DNA of 64,000 bases from Ornithorhynchus anatinus (GCF_004115215.2 NC_041745.1:44388377-44452376), one strand, 5' to 3'; shown: positions 1 through 17,288, counted from the stretch's first letter. Numbers and translations: made by a program. Notes: generated from the letters alone by a model not told the origin.

Positions 1-37
1 AGGAGGGACCTGAGCAGGAACAGGGACCTGCCTGTCG

Positions 38-140
38 TGGGGAGGGATTATCTTTATTGCTAAAATGTACTCTCCCAGCGCTTAGTACAGTGCCTTGCAC
101 ACAGTAAGTGCTCAATAAATACGACCGAATGATATACGAT
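38..140 (+). mobile_element. L2 LINE 3' tail
   Basis: Reads gcgcttagtacagtgcc, then gtgctcaataaatacgac, the typical monotreme L2 end. Confidence 0.85.
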
Positions 141-155
141 TGAACGATTGAGGAA

Positions 156-161
156 TTTATT
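156..161 (-). terminator. Poly(A) signal AATAAA of the Tctex-type gene
   Basis: Minus-strand AATAAA, about 260 bases after the stop codon at 424. It is the first canonical signal downstream, so the 3' UTR would be short. Confidence 0.5.
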
Positions 162-423
162 AGGGGATTTAGGGAAGCAAAAGGCAAAGGCGTTCTGCCG
201 GGGGTGGGTGGGGTTGTGTGCGAGGGTGGGGAGGCAGGGGGCACAGGCAACAAGAGCAGGATGTAGGCCGGGCGATCCGGTCCTTCCACCAGGGCTAGCA
301 CTGTGTTATAGCTGGACCGGTGGTCCCAGGCGGCGCTCACCACCGGTCCCCACGGCCGGTGATCCCGGTCAGGGCTCAAGGCAGCGCTTCCGGTCGGCGC
401 TCGCGGCCACCCCTAACCCCATC

Positions 424-3400
424 TCACTCGATGTAGATGGCAAACACCAGTCCGACGCAGAAGAGCGAGGCGTTGGCAAACCGGGCGGCGGCGAAGCAGT
501 CCGAATGGACGTCCCACAGGCACCGGCTGGTGACGGCGAGTCCGGGGCCGCTGCCCACGCTGACGTGGCAGACCAGCTTGTAGCGCGGGGGAGCGACCGC
601 CTTGGCCCGGGCCCGGATCTCGTCGCTGAGGGCCGTGGCCAGCCGGGCCCCCTCGGCCGGGCGGTAGGTGACGCCGGTCAATCTGGCCCGCAGGTGTGCC
701 CGGACCAGCTCTTCCACCAGGCCGCGGGGGAACCTCTCCTCGGGGCTGGCCGCCCAGGCGGGCACCTGGGGGAGACAGATGGGCAGAGGAGGTCGGGCCG
801 CTCCAGCGCCCGCCTCGGCTCTGGACACGGCGTGCTGGCCCTGGCGAGCCTCACTGCCGGCACCAGTGAAACCTCTGACTTGACTCCGGCTACGGTGGCC
901 ACAGGCCCAGGGTGCGGGTGGGGCCGGAGGAGGGGCGGCCAGCCGAAGCTTTCCTTAGTAAACTCGACTCCCCCTCCCCGTCGTCCCCCTCTGAGGTTCG
1001 TCTCTGGACATAACTCATGGCTCCACCCCCGGCCTCGGGGAAGTGGAGCAAAGACAGCGTCGGAAGTCAAATGGAGGAGACTGTACTACGTAGGCAGACC
1101 GTGGGGTCACCCCTAACCGTGACCCCCACCACCCTTCTGGGGTCTGAGCGAGGCCATGCCCAGCACCCTCCTGCCCAGCAGAGATTGGGGCAGAGAGGAG
1201 AGAGTCAAAGATGCTGGACGATCCGTGCTGGGTCACCGGGGGAGAGTCGGGGATGGAGGAGAGAGAGTTGGGGGTTTGATGGTCTGTAGTGGGTCACTGG
1301 GGGAGAGTCATGGATGGGGAGGGGAGGGTCAGGAGTGTCGGCTGCTCCGTACCGGGTCACTGGGGGAGAGTCGGGGAGTCGGACGGTCCACGCTGAGTCG
1401 CTGGAGGAGAGTCGGGGAGGTTGGAGGGTCCAACCCTGACCTTGAGGGTGGGTGTCCAGGAGGGCGACCGGTCTCGGTTCCTCCAAGAGTCCCGGTGGCC
1501 ATGGCCCTATGAGGCGGAGCGGTGTGCCGGACCGCAGTGTGGTCATGGTGTGGGCCTGTGTGATTCTGAGGCTGGCTGTTGCAGGACTGCAAGGTTGTGG
1601 GGTTGGCTGCCGTAGGGTTGCAGGGCTGCGTGGTTGTGGGACTGGCCGTTGCAGGGTCGCGTGGGTGGAGGGCCGGGCGGCTGTGGGGCTGGCTCTTGCG
1701 GAGCCGTGGGGTGACAGGGTGGATCTCTACCCTTTAAGGACTTGATAGTCAGCCCACCCTCAGCTTCACTGCACTGACGTCCATGTCTCTCTCCCCTCCT
1801 AGACCGTAAGCCTCTCGTGGACAGGGAAGGTGTCTACCGACTCTGTTCGGTCGTTCTCCCTCCCTCACGTGCTTAGTATTGTGCTCTGCATGCAATAATG
1901 GCTCAAAAAATGCCATTCGTTGATCGATTTTAGGGCTGCAGGGTTGTGTGGCGGCACAGTTGCAGAGCTGCGCAGTTGCAGGGCTGAAAGGTTGCAAGAC
2001 TGCTCAGTAGATTCTGCTGTTACAGTTCTGGGCAGCAGGAGGTCTTCATTCATTCATTCATTCAGTCGAATTTATTGAGTGCTTACTGAGTGCAGAGCAC
2101 TGTACTAAGCGCTTGGAATATATAACTCGGCCGCAGATAGAGGCAATCCCTGCCCAACAACGGGCTCACGGTCCAAAGGGGGAGACAGACAGCCAAACAA
2201 AACAAGCAGTCAGGCATCGATTCCATCAAAATAGGTAAATAGAATCATAGCTATACACACATCATTAATAAAATAGAGTAATAAATAATACATACAAATA
2301 TACAGAAGTGCTGTGGGGAGGGGAAGGGGGTAGAGCAGAGGGAGGAAGTAGGGGGAAGACATGAGGCACCAAAGGGGTGGCACCGACCAGATGCCAAAGG
2401 GCGGGCATCCCCCGCCCCACCCGAGAGGCGTGGTCCGGGAGCGGGGAGGGCCGCGGAGGGGCGGGGCCCGCGGCACTCGTTATGATAATAATAGTCATAA
2501 TAATTATGGTATTTGTTAAGCGCTTACTCTGTGCCAGGCACTGTACTGAGCACTGGAGTGGATACAAGTAAATAGGGTAAGACACGGTCCCTGCCCCACT
2601 TGGGGCTCATAATAACTGGGGTGTTCGTTAAGCCCTTACTATGTGCCAGGCCCTTTACTAAGCACTGGGGTAGATCCAAGCAAATCGGGTTGGACACAGT
2701 CCCTGTCCTGCATAGGGCTCACAGTCTTAATCCCCGTATTACAGATGAGGTCGCTGAGGCCCAGAGAGGTGAAGTGACTTGTCGAAGGCCTCCCAGCAGA
2801 CGAGTGGCGGAGCCGGGATTAGAACCCATGACCTTCTGACTCCCAGGCCCGCGCTCTGTCCATTACACCAGGCTGCTTCGGCACCCTGCCGGTGGGCCTG
2901 AGGTTTTCAAAGCTGAAACCTCCAGGGCAAGGTACGGCCTTGGCTGCTGCTCGCCCCCTGTTCCCCTTGTCCCCGGGCTTCCTGGGATTGGACCCGCCCC
3001 GAGGAGGCCAGACGAAGCCCCGGCCCCACCAGGCCCCTCTCCATGAGACCTCTTTTTGGACCCGGCCTTTCCCCTGCCCACCCTGGGGTCCGCCCTGGCC
3101 TTGCTCACCAGCTCACGGACCAGCGTCACGGGCGCAGAGCGCGGCGGGGGCTGCAGCCTGGAACGGGTCTTCTGCGCTGCCCGGTTCTGCGGGGGAATGG
3201 AGAACGTGAAATCCGCCCTTCCCCAGAGCCCTGGGCCGGTGGGGCCGGGGAGGGGGCCGCAGGGAGGCTGGGACGGTGGCTGGGACCCTCTAGACTGTAA
3301 GCTCGTTGTGGGCAGGGACTGTATCTGTTCTATTGTTCTACTGAACCCTCTCAAGAGCTCAATACAGCGCTCTGCTCACAGTGAGCGCTCGATAATTAGG

Positions 3401-4489
3401 ATTGAATGAATGTAGATGGTGGGCGGTAGGAAGAGAAGGAAGAATGGGCTTCGGGTCCCCCAGCCCCCATCCCCACCCCCGGCCCCGTACCTTCAGCTCC
3501 TTGGTGACCCTCTGAGCGGCGAGCAGCCCTCTCAGGCTGAAGCGGGGGGCCCCCGGGGGTCTGGCTGGAAGACCTGGGGCCCGTCCGGGCAGGGGAGCCG
3601 ACGGGGAGAGTCGCTGTGGAACCGGCGCCCCTGGGGCCTGAGAGGTGGCAAACGGCATGGAGCGGGCGGGAGAGAGGAGGTCCCGGTTTGGACCCCATCA
3701 GAGACTGCCCTGCGGGGTTCAGGGGGCGGGCAGGGTGTGGACCGCCGGCCTCTCCCTCACCTGGGATCCTCCTCCCGCCCCCCTCCCAGTCGGTGGACCC
3801 TGGGGAAGGAGACGGGGATGGGAATAATAATAAAGATGGCATTCGTTAAGCGCTTCCTTTGTTCTAAGCACTGGGGTAGAAACAAGGTGATCGGGTTGTC
3901 CCACTTGGGGCTCACCGTCTTAATTCCCATTTTACAGATGAGGTCACCGAGGCCCAGAGAAGTTAAGTGACTCGCCTGAAGTCACACAGCTGTCAAGCGG
4001 CGGAGCCGGGATTAGAACCCACGACCTCTGCCCTCCTCAGCCCCTCCTCTTGGAGAGGAACTGCAGAGGCCGGTGGGTTGGAGCTGGGCCGAGACCCCAC
4101 CCCCTCTCCCGTCCCTGCCTCCCCATGGAGTGACCGAGGGCCAAGGGCCGACCCCCCCCGCCCAACCCCCTGACGGACGGCAGCCTAGCCCAGGGAGGTC
4201 CGGTCAGGCCAGTGTCATCGTAGGGTGGCCAGAGGTCTCGGGGGGCCCAGCAAAGGTCCGGGGGCTGGGAAGGAGGGAATTTCTTCCCAAGCCCCAAATC
4301 CATCCGGCCGTTCACCCCCCGGGAGGTGGCAGACTGGACGGCCCAGTGCCCCCCGGCCTCCCGCCCCGACCCCCTTGGCCTCACCTTCCTGACCGCGGAG
4401 GCGGCTTCGTGACTTCGGCCCCCAGCCCTGGGCGCCCCTCCCTTGGACGAAGGGTTTGGGGGCAGGGCCCGCATCTCCCCGGGAATCAT
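424..4489 (-). CDS. Tctex-type dynein light chain family protein (DYNLT4/DYNLT5-like), four-exon model
   Basis: The model has exons 4385-4489, 3491-3637, 3109-3186 and 424-765, all read on the minus strand with GT-AG borders and every intron in phase 0, giving 223 residues. The last exon is a whole Tctex1 domain of about 113 residues, with the family signatures PRYKLVCHVSVG, SRCLWDVHSD and a C-terminal NASLFCVGLVFAIYIE. The N-terminal part is Pro/Arg/Ser-rich and low in complexity, as in DYNLT4 (about 221 residues in human from memory). Family members are dynein light chains or cilium-associated adaptors that dimerise and bind cargo. The domain exon is near certain. The three upstream exons rest on clean splice sites, matching phase and length only, and a further 5' exon is possible. 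An AATAAA lies 263 bases past the stop. Which family member it is cannot be settled by eye, so no symbol is given. Confidence 0.72.
1205..1440 (-). repeat. Dispersed C-rich minisatellite, array 1
   Basis: On the minus strand the unit reads ctgactctcccccagtgacc with a cagcacggacc word. Four degenerate copies, in the last intron of the Tctex gene. Confidence 0.8.
1790..1935 (+). mobile_element. L2 LINE 3' tail, diverged
   Basis: tagaccgtaagcctctcgtgg through gctcaaaaaatgcc; older than most copies. Confidence 0.7.
2045..2460 (-). mobile_element. L2 LINE 3' region
   Basis: Begins attcattcattcagtcgaat and continues tttattgagtgcttactgag; extends into the untranslated part before the tail (ctgtggggaggggaaggggg). 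Lies in the last intron of the Tctex gene. Confidence 0.85.
2478..2881 (-). mobile_element. Two Mon-1/MIR-like SINEs, the first truncated
   Basis: A 3' fragment (2478-2605) is followed by a near full copy (2606-2881) ending in the reverse complement of the tRNA-like head with ggattagaaccc as the B box. Confidence 0.85.
3288..3412 (+). mobile_element. L2 LINE 3' tail
   Basis: ctctagactgtaagctcg through attgaatgaatg, in a Tctex gene intron. Confidence 0.85.
3822..4045 (-). mobile_element. Mon-1-type SINE
   Basis: aataataataaagatgg, gttaagcgcttcc, then acagatgaggtcaccgagg and the head complement; head end truncated. Lies in the first intron of the Tctex model. Confidence 0.85.
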
Positions 4490-4984
4490 CTGGAGGTCGA
4501 GGTTTGGTCGTCACCCTGGGGGCGACCGGCGAGATGGCGGGGGCGGTGGGCCGCGACGGACCAACACCAGGCTCCTCCTGTGCCGCCCCACGAATTCAGA
4601 GCAGGACAGTTCCTGGCGACCCCAGGAAGAGGTGCGGAGTCCCAGCCCGCCCCACCCCTCGTCTCCTCTCCCTGCGGCCTCTGGCGAGTTTCAGCCCCGC
4701 GGAACGTGGACGGGTGACCTCGATCTCGTCCCTGTCCGCTGTCGAACTAGACTTGGGACGACGTCTCCCTCATCCCTAGGAGGATGCCGCGGGCTTTCTA
4801 GAGGCGGCCCACTGCCCCAGAACCCCGGGCCAGTCGGTTAGCCGGTAGACGCTGGGCCCTAGGCCACGGCCCCCACCGGCCCGAGCCCCCTTCTCTGCCA
4901 CCGCTCACTAGGAAAACCTCTCTGCTGCAGGGGGTGGGCACAGCAGCTGGACTGTCCTTCCGGCCCGGTCCCTGCTCCCCTCAC

Positions 4985-5220
4985 CGGCCCACCCCACCCA
5001 ATGCCCCCCGCAGCCAGCCCGTCTCATCCAGCCCCCCCGCCCCACTTCCGGCCACCCCCACCCAGTACCCCCCCCATGCCCAGCCCGCCCCGACCCAGTT
5101 CCCCCCACAGCCATCCTGCCCCGACCCAGAGCCCCCCCGCAGTCAACCCACCCCGGGCCGGTGCCCCCCGCAGCTAGTCCGTCCCACCCACACCGACCTC
5201 CGTCACGGGGTCCTCTGCCT
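4985..5220. repeat. C-rich minisatellite, about 30-base unit
   Basis: Repeats of the type ccgacccagtnccccccgcagcc, six to eight degenerate copies. Upstream of the Tctex gene model. Confidence 0.75.
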
Positions 5221-5537
5221 CCTGGCCTAGAGGACACACCTACCCCCACAGAAGCACTCACTCACAGGGTCCTTGCCCGACCCGGTCCCGGGTGGGAGCC
5301 CCCTCCGCCCTGGTCGCCCTGTCGGCTCCCGTGTTCCCAGAGGTGACCAAGAGCCCTGCAGGAGCGGCCCTGCCCGGGGGGTCTGCCTCCCTGCCACCCC
5401 CAGCTCCTCCCCATCCCCGTCCCCCGGGGAGAGGCCGAACCGGCTGGGACGCCTCCCCTGGGGAAACGCTCCGCAGGGGGCCAGGCCGCCGCTGAAGAGC
5501 CTGCGCTGGTGGGTGCAGGAGGCGGAGGCTGTACGTG

Positions 5538-5800
5538 ATAAAAAGCTTGGTATTTGTAAAGTGTTTACTATGCGCCGAGCACTGTTTTTAGTGCTGGGGG
5601 AGATACAGGTTGCCCCACGTGAGGCTCACAGTCTTCATCCCCATTTTACAGATGAGGGAACTGAGGCACAGAGAAGTTAAGTGACTTGCCCACAGTCGCA
5701 TACCTGACGCGTGGCGGAGCCAGGATTCGAACTCATGACCTCCAACTCCCAAGCCCGGGCTCTTTCCACCGAGTCACGCCGCTTCTCTAACGGAGAAGCT
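5538..5800 (-). mobile_element. Mon-1-type SINE, full length
   Basis: From gtatttgtaaagtgtttac to the tRNA-like head complement (aggattcgaactcatgacc, gagtcacgccgcttctc). Confidence 0.85.
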
Positions 5801-5895
5801 GTAGAGGAGGGGCAGGCTCTGTAGCTGCCGTTTTGAGTCTTCTCACGGCTGTAGTTGGGGACTGTGGTGGAGGCTGGAGTGGGCAGGTGTGGGGT

Positions 5896-6235
5896 AATAA
5901 TTATAATAATCATCATAATAATTATGGTACTCTTTAAGCCCTTACCGTGTGATGATGATGATGGTATTTGTTAAGCGCTTATTGTGTGTCAAGCACCGTT
6001 CTAAACGCTAAGCACCACTAAGCACTGGGGTAGATGCAAGTTAATCGGGTTGGACACAGTCCCTGTCTCAGACTCTTAATCCCCATTTTACACGTGAAGT
6101 AATTGAGGCCCAGAGGAGTAAAGCCACTTGCCCAAGGTCACCCAGCAGACATGTGGTGGAGCCAGAATTAGAACCCGGGTCCTTCTGGCTCCCAGGCCTG
6201 TGCTCTCTCCACTACGCCATGCTGTTTCTCGCCCT
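5896..6235 (-). mobile_element. Mon-1-type SINEs, one truncated next to one nearly full
   Basis: A 3' fragment (ttatggtactctttaagcccttac) is followed by a longer copy starting tggtatttgttaagcgc at about 5963. Confidence 0.8.
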
Positions 6236-6519
6236 CCCCCTGGTGATCGGGACTGTACAAATGTTTTTTTCTTCAAAAACACAAAACAAATGATGCGTAG
6301 GCATGAACAGTGACGGCGGTAAAACCCACGATGTGTCGGAGCCGGGGCGCTGGGGCTGGAGTGGGGGGCTGGGGCTGGGTAGGAAGTTACTCAAGGGCAG
6401 GGACTGCTCAGTACAGCACTCGGACCGAAGCAGTTGCCCAGTACAGCGCTCTGCCCGAAGTAAACCTGAACTCGGATCTGTACCCTTGGGTCATCTGATA
6501 TTCCCCACACCCCTTAGGT

Positions 6520-6780
6520 ACATAGCTGTAAATTATTTATTCATATTGATATCTGTCTCCCCTTGTAGCCTGTAAGTTCATCGTGGCAGGGAATGTGACT
6601 ACCGACTCTTGTATCGTTCTCTCCCAGAAGCGGCGTGGCTCAATGGAAAGAGCCTGGGCTCGGGAGTCAGAGATCATGGGTTCGAATCCCGGCTCTGCCT
6701 CTGGTAACGGTGGGGTCCCGGTACGGTGCTCGGAATAACAGCGAGCGTCCAGTTCAGCCAGCGCTCAATAAATGTAGGTG
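6520..6780 (+). mobile_element. L2 tail fragment interrupted by a Mon-1 SINE head
   Basis: ctgtctccccttgtagcctg is L2; 6629-6705 is a SINE head with gtggctcaatgg (A box) and gggttcgaatccc (B box); an L2-type tail resumes to about 6780. Confidence 0.7.
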
Positions 6781-7267
6781 GGACTGCTGGGTGTGGCGGC
6801 GGTGACTCTCCAGTGCACACGTCTCCTCCCCGAGCCGCCTCCGTGATGAGTTTCGGCCCCGTGGAACATGGACAGGCGACCTTGACCTCGTCCCCATCCG
6901 CTGTGAAACTGGACTCTGGACGACGTCTCCCTCGCTCCCGGAGCCTCCTGGACCCGGAGGAGGGAGGGGGAGGCGGGCGGCCGGGACACCGGATCCCGTC
7001 GTGGCCGGGCCCGGATCGGTTTCCCGCTCCCCCGGGGCGTGGCGCAATGCGGGTGGTGAATTATTCAGGCCTCGCCCCGGGCCTCCCGCTACCCGTCGTG
7101 CCCTCCTCGAGCTGCGGACCCCCGCCCCCTGCCCCGCGCCCGCTTTCTCTGCCCCCGTTCTCCGCCCCCTGCCCACTCTCCACCTCTCCGCTTTGTGCCC
7201 CTCACCCCTCGCCCACTTTCCGTGCCCTTCGGCCCCGTGGCCCCGTGTGGGGGCCGGAGTCGCCGTG

Positions 7268-12758
<5,491 letters not shown>

Positions 12759-12918
12759 AGGCCGGACCCCTCCTCCCCCCGCCTGCCCGGGGCCCCCACG
12801 GAGGGGAGGGGCCCGAGGGAAGGAGCACGGTCTGCCTCGGAGGCGGGGCGGGCAAGCCACTGACGGTCAGTCCGGACCGCCAGCTCCCCCGCCACCCCGT
12901 TCAGCCTCTTGTGAGTTG

Positions 12919-12924
12919 AGTAAA
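12919..12924 (+). terminator. Possible variant poly(A) signal AGTAAA of CDCP2
   Basis: No AATAAA or ATTAAA is visible soon after the CDCP2 stop. AGTAAA about 160 bases downstream is the best weak candidate. Confidence 0.25.
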
Positions 12925-13201
12925 TATCTGCGATCGGTTGATTGATTGGCTGATTAGTTGTTCGAGGGGGCTGGGGGTGGGCAGGCCTCTCTGAGGCTAC
13001 CAAGGTCCCACGGCTGTCTGGGCCGCACTCCCCTCCCGGGCTTGCCGAAGCCAGGTCGACCGTCGGACCTGAGAACCCGTGAGTGGCCGGAGAGACCCCA
13101 GACCGGCGGGTTTCTGAGCCCTTCCACCCCTCCCCTCTCACTCCTGGCCCTGCCCATCCACTCCCCCTGACGGCCCCCCGGCAGCCCCCATTGCCCCCAT
13201 A

Positions 13202-13664
13202 ATGAGAAGCAGCGTAGCTTAGTGGATAGAGCAGAAGCCTGGGAGTCAGAAGGATCTGGGTTCTAATCCCGGCTCTGCCACTAGTCTGCCGTGTGACTTT
13301 GGCTGAGTCACTTAACTTCTCTGTGCCTCAGTTACCTCATCTGTGCAATGGGGATAAAGACCGTGAACCCCACGGGGGACGGGAACTGTGTCCAACCTGA
13401 TTATTTTGTATTTTGAGAAGCAGCGTGGCTCAGTGGAAAGAGCACGGGCTTTGGAGTCAGGGCTCATGAGTTCGAATCCCAGCTCTGCCACTCGTCGGCT
13501 GGGTGACTGTGGGCAAGTCACTTAACTTCTCTGTGCCTCAGTTCCCTCATCTGTAAAATGGGGATCGAGACTGTGAGCCCCACGTGGGACAACCTGATTC
13601 CCCTATGTCTACCCCAGCGCTTAGAACAGTGCTCGGCACATAGTAAGTGCTTAACAAATACCAA

Positions 13665-13700
<36 letters not shown>

Positions 13701-13790
13701 CTACCCCAAACCTTAGAACACTGCTTGACACAGGGTAAACAGTGAACAAATATCGCCTTTATTATTAGTATTATTATTAAGCACCTAATA
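13202..13790 (+). mobile_element. Young Mon-1 SINE nested in an older Mon-1 SINE
   Basis: The older copy is 13202-13411 plus 13701-13790. The younger (13412-13700) is full length with an ATT repeat tail of about 35 bases and sits at ttgtat/ctacccc of the older one. Downstream of CDCP2. Confidence 0.9.
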
Positions 13791-14185
13791 AGAGCGTAAC
13801 ATGTACCCTGACCACAGGCCGGGAAGGGAAAGTTGGTTTAGAAACGGGCACCTCGTCCCGGGGTCGTGTTCGGCGGGCACGCGGGCCCCCGTTCGGCGTT
13901 AGGCTGCCGGGCTGGTGTGGCTTCGGGCTGGACTCCAGCGTCCGGCGGTCACTCTCTCTTCACACCCCCACTACTTTGAGACGCCCCCAACCCCCCGCCC
14001 CGGCTCTGAAGTGGCCAAACCGTGGGATCTGTTGGGTGGTGATGACTTTGGGGGTCACGTCCCCGCTCCTCCACCCCTCACCCCCTGCGTTGGGTGCCGG
14101 TTGGTAAGAGGAGCCGGGAGCGGGTCAGGGCAGGTTGGGGCAGGCCCAGGCAGGGCGCGGCGGGGATGGCGGGGATGGCAGGGGG

Positions 14186-14715
14186 ACGCAGCAGCAGAGC
14201 CTAGCGGATAGAGCATGGGCCTGGAGGTCAGAAGGTCACGGTTTCTAATCTCCTTCCGTCACTTATCTGCTGTGTGACTTTGGACAAGTGACTTCTTCTC
14301 CACGCCTCTGTTACCTCATCTGTAAAATGGGAATTGAGACTGTGAGCCTCACGTGGGTTAGGGACCGCGTGCAACTTGATATGCTTGTTTCCACCCCGGC
14401 GCTTAGAAAAGTGCTTGACATGTAGTAAGCGCTTAACAAATACCTTAATAATGATAATAATAATGAAGGAGGTGGGGACGGCAAGGGGGGACAGCAGGGG
14501 AGCTGGGTCGGGGACCTAGAGGACGGCCCGTTCCCTCAGGCGGTGACCGGCGCGGGAGCCGTGGGCCAAGAAGACACAGACAGCGGACCCCCCTCCTCGA
14601 GGTCAGACCCAAGGGAGGCCCGTGCACCAGTCTGTGTCGCACCTGATTAACTTTCCTCCGCTCCAGCGTTTAGGACAGCGTTCGGCACGTAGCACCACTC
14701 CAGTGACCGTTATTC
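14186..14715 (+). mobile_element. Mon-1-type SINE and a separate SINE tail
   Basis: A full diverged copy at 14186-14465, then a tail fragment at about 14625-14715. Confidence 0.75.
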
Positions 14716-14821
14716 TTTATCCGTGCAGACCTGCAGCCGCACCCTTCCGATGGGAAGGGTCAGATCCGGGCCTCGAACCTGGATTGCCGGACGGTATCCG
14801 TTCGGCCGTTTCACCCTCAAG

Positions 14822-15185
14822 GATCAATCCGGTCAATCGGGTGGTATTTACTGAAAACTTACTGTGTGCCCAACACGAGGTGTCTGTTGATAAGGTGACC
14901 GAGAAGCGTATCGTTTCCTTGGCATGCGTGCACAGATGTGCTGGGTTTATCCCCCGCTCAAAGAGTATCTCAAACTCAGAGACTTTCATTCGATGGTATT
15001 TATTGAGCGCTTGCTGTGTGGAAAGCACTGTACTAACCACTTATTTGTTCAGTGGTCTCACCTGAGCACTTCCTGCTTCCCCGGCTCCCGCCCTGGCCAA
15101 CCAGCTGTCATCTTACGGCCCGGTATTGTGGTATTTATTAAATGTTTACTCTGTGCCAAGCACTGTATTCTACTAGCCGCAGGAG
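14822..15185 (-). mobile_element. Three short L2 tail fragments
   Basis: Near 14822-14915, 14983-15045 and 15125-15175, each with the ggtatttattnagcg / ttactntgtg words. Confidence 0.65.
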
Positions 15186-15371
15186 CCACGGTGCAGGAAT
15201 GGTGATTGTTCGGTCAGCCTCAACACCCCTGGATGGGGCGGAGTGGAGCGTAAAACAAGTCGGGACCAGGGATTCGGGGATTCAGCCGCTCCCCGGTTAT
15301 GCTCTAAGTGGCAGCGACTCCTTTCCAGGGAGAGACGTGGTCTCTCCGGCCTAGGAATTCACAAGGCCCCA

Positions 15372-15377
15372 TTTATT
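15372..15377 (-). terminator. Poly(A) signal AATAAA of TCEANC2
   Basis: Minus-strand AATAAA about 360 bases past the TCEANC2 stop; the only canonical signal near by. Confidence 0.6.
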
Positions 15378-15733
15378 TTCAAAAGCAGTGAGGTCCCATC
15401 CCTAAAATCCCGGGCGTGTTCCCCGTGGGCTGCGTCCTTGGGCCTGAGACAGCTGTGGAACCAGGGCGGGAGTGTGAGATTCGATGCCCGGCCTCTCCCC
15501 CGGGGCCCCGGCCGATCCCGGGGACCTCCCCTCCCTCTCCGCCGCACCCTCCCCGCCGCTCGGCGACGGCCCGCGCCCGGACCGTCCCGGAGTCCGAGGC
15601 GGGGAGCCGGGCCGGGCCGGACCTCTGCTCTCAGGGATTCCCCCGGTCGGAGACCGAGCCACCGCGGGGAGAAGATCCACAGGCCCTTCCGCCTGTCTGG
15701 TTGGAAGGTGGGGAGGGGAAGGGCGGCCCGCTG

Positions 15734-17288
15734 TCACTTGCGGTGGTCCCGCACCAAGGCGCCGACGGTCAGCGATCCGCTCCGCAGCTGCGCTCGGAGC
15801 TGGGGCCGGTGCTTGAGCGCGAAGACCAGGGCTCGGACGGTCCGCCGGTACGGGCCCCTGACCAGGCGGGAGCACAGGTGGAAGGCTTCTCGCTCGACGC
15901 TTTCGGCCAACGGGTCAGCTTCCTGCACCACGGCAACACCTCCAGTTTACGCAGGCGGCAGGGCCCCGGCAGACCGGTCTCGACCCCCGGCCCGCCCGCC
16001 CGCCCGCCCACCCGTCGGCTTCCCCGCCGGCCTCCCCGCCGGTACCTCCAGCTCCAGGGCTCGGGAGAGCATTTCCCGGGCCTTCTGGCGGAGGCCCTCC
16101 GTCCCGGAATCGCTCCGCACCTCGATGCAAGGCTTGTTGGCGTGATGGGCCAGGAATGCTTCCCAGGCGGCGAGGACCTCGTGCGCCAGGCTGGCCACCG
16201 CCGGGGCTGGGTGGCCACGCATCGCGCTCACGGCGTCACCTGGGAGACGGCGCCCGAGTCGCTCGCGTCAGCTCCCGTTCCCGGGCCACGGGGAGCCGGC
16301 CGGGGCCCGTGAGGGTCGAGGGTGCGAGGCCCAGGACTGAGGGGGCCCGCGGGGACCTCTGGACCCGGCCTTCAGCCGCAGCCCCAGTCTGTTCACGGGC
16401 TTCGGGCCCGGCGGGGTCCTTGACCCGGAGGTATCATGGAGTCCCGGGTCAAGCGGAGACTCGCCCTCATTCCAGGGGGGAGGGAGGGGCCGGCCGCCGG
16501 CTGGAAAACCCCCGGATCTCGGTTCTGAGCGCAGGAGGACAGACGGGGGAGCCCGGTGGACCGACCCCTCGGGCCCTCTGTCCACCCGGGGTGGGGGCGG
16601 GGCTCCGGCTCAGCCCACCTCCCCTTCCTCCCCCCCCCACCCCCCCACATCATTTTAGGGACGGGCACGATGGACCGCACCTATCTGGGTGGACTGGAGC
16701 ACCTCTTTGGAGGGGATCTTCTTCCTCAGCTCCCTCAAGGCTTCCGTGAGGACCTCCTCGCTCTGGCCGGGGAGCTCCAACATTGACTTCCATCTCTTTA
16801 CGTCCTCCACGACCACAACCCTCTGGAAAGAGGAGCGGTCACTTTGGGTAGGAGGGGCCATTTTCGGTCGGAAGGCCTCGCCCTGCCCGGGGCCCGCACC
16901 GACGAAGGGGGAGGGGCACCCACCCAGGTACGAGTGGGCAAGTCACTTAACTTCTCTGTGCCTCAGTTCCCTCATCTGTAAAATGGGGATTAAGACTGTG
17001 AGCCCCACGTGGGACAACCTGATTCCCCTGTGTTTACCCCAGCGCTTAGAACAGTGCTCTGCACATAGTAAGCGCTTAACAAATACCAACATTATTATTA
17101 TTACGACCGGTGAGGACACCCTCCTGGCCCCAGCCCTGGCCCCCTGGGGATCCGATCTCCTCTGGGCGGGGTCTCATCTCACTCACCTTCAGCGATTCCA
17201 GGGTGGCTTGCCTGTAAACCTTTTCTTCGGGCGCTCTCTTCTGGGGACTCTCCCGCCCCCGAGGCTTTCGGATGACAAACTTATCCAT
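15734..17288 (-). CDS. TCEANC2: Transcription elongation factor A N-terminal and central domain-containing protein 2, complete
   Basis: Coding exons run on the minus strand: 17187-17288 (exon from about 17324 with acceptor), 16681-16822, 16046-16239 and 15734-15922. They encode 208 residues, the same length as the human protein from memory. Residues 1-34 begin [17 protein letters not shown]. The TFIIS N-terminal (LW-type) helical domain follows ([17 protein letters not shown], then [19 protein letters not shown]). A central-domain-like block follows ([20 protein letters not shown]). It lacks the TFIIS zinc ribbon that stimulates RNA polymerase II cleavage, so only a TFIIS-like binding role can be inferred. 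It is transcribed away from TMEM59 from a shared promoter; a 5' untranslated exon probably ends at 19267 with a perfect gtaagt donor. Splice phases (0, 1, 0) are consistent throughout. Confidence 0.95.
16931..17104 (+). mobile_element. Mon-1 SINE, 5' truncated, young
   Basis: gggcaagtcacttaacttc to accaacattattattatt, nearly consensus, in a TCEANC2 intron and antisense to the gene. Confidence 0.9.

Noticed and set aside
6629-6705. tRNA gene-like A and B boxes (also in all other SINE heads)
   Set aside because: The boxes belong to the tRNA-derived head of Mon-1 SINEs; no cloverleaf with acceptor stem pairing was evident.
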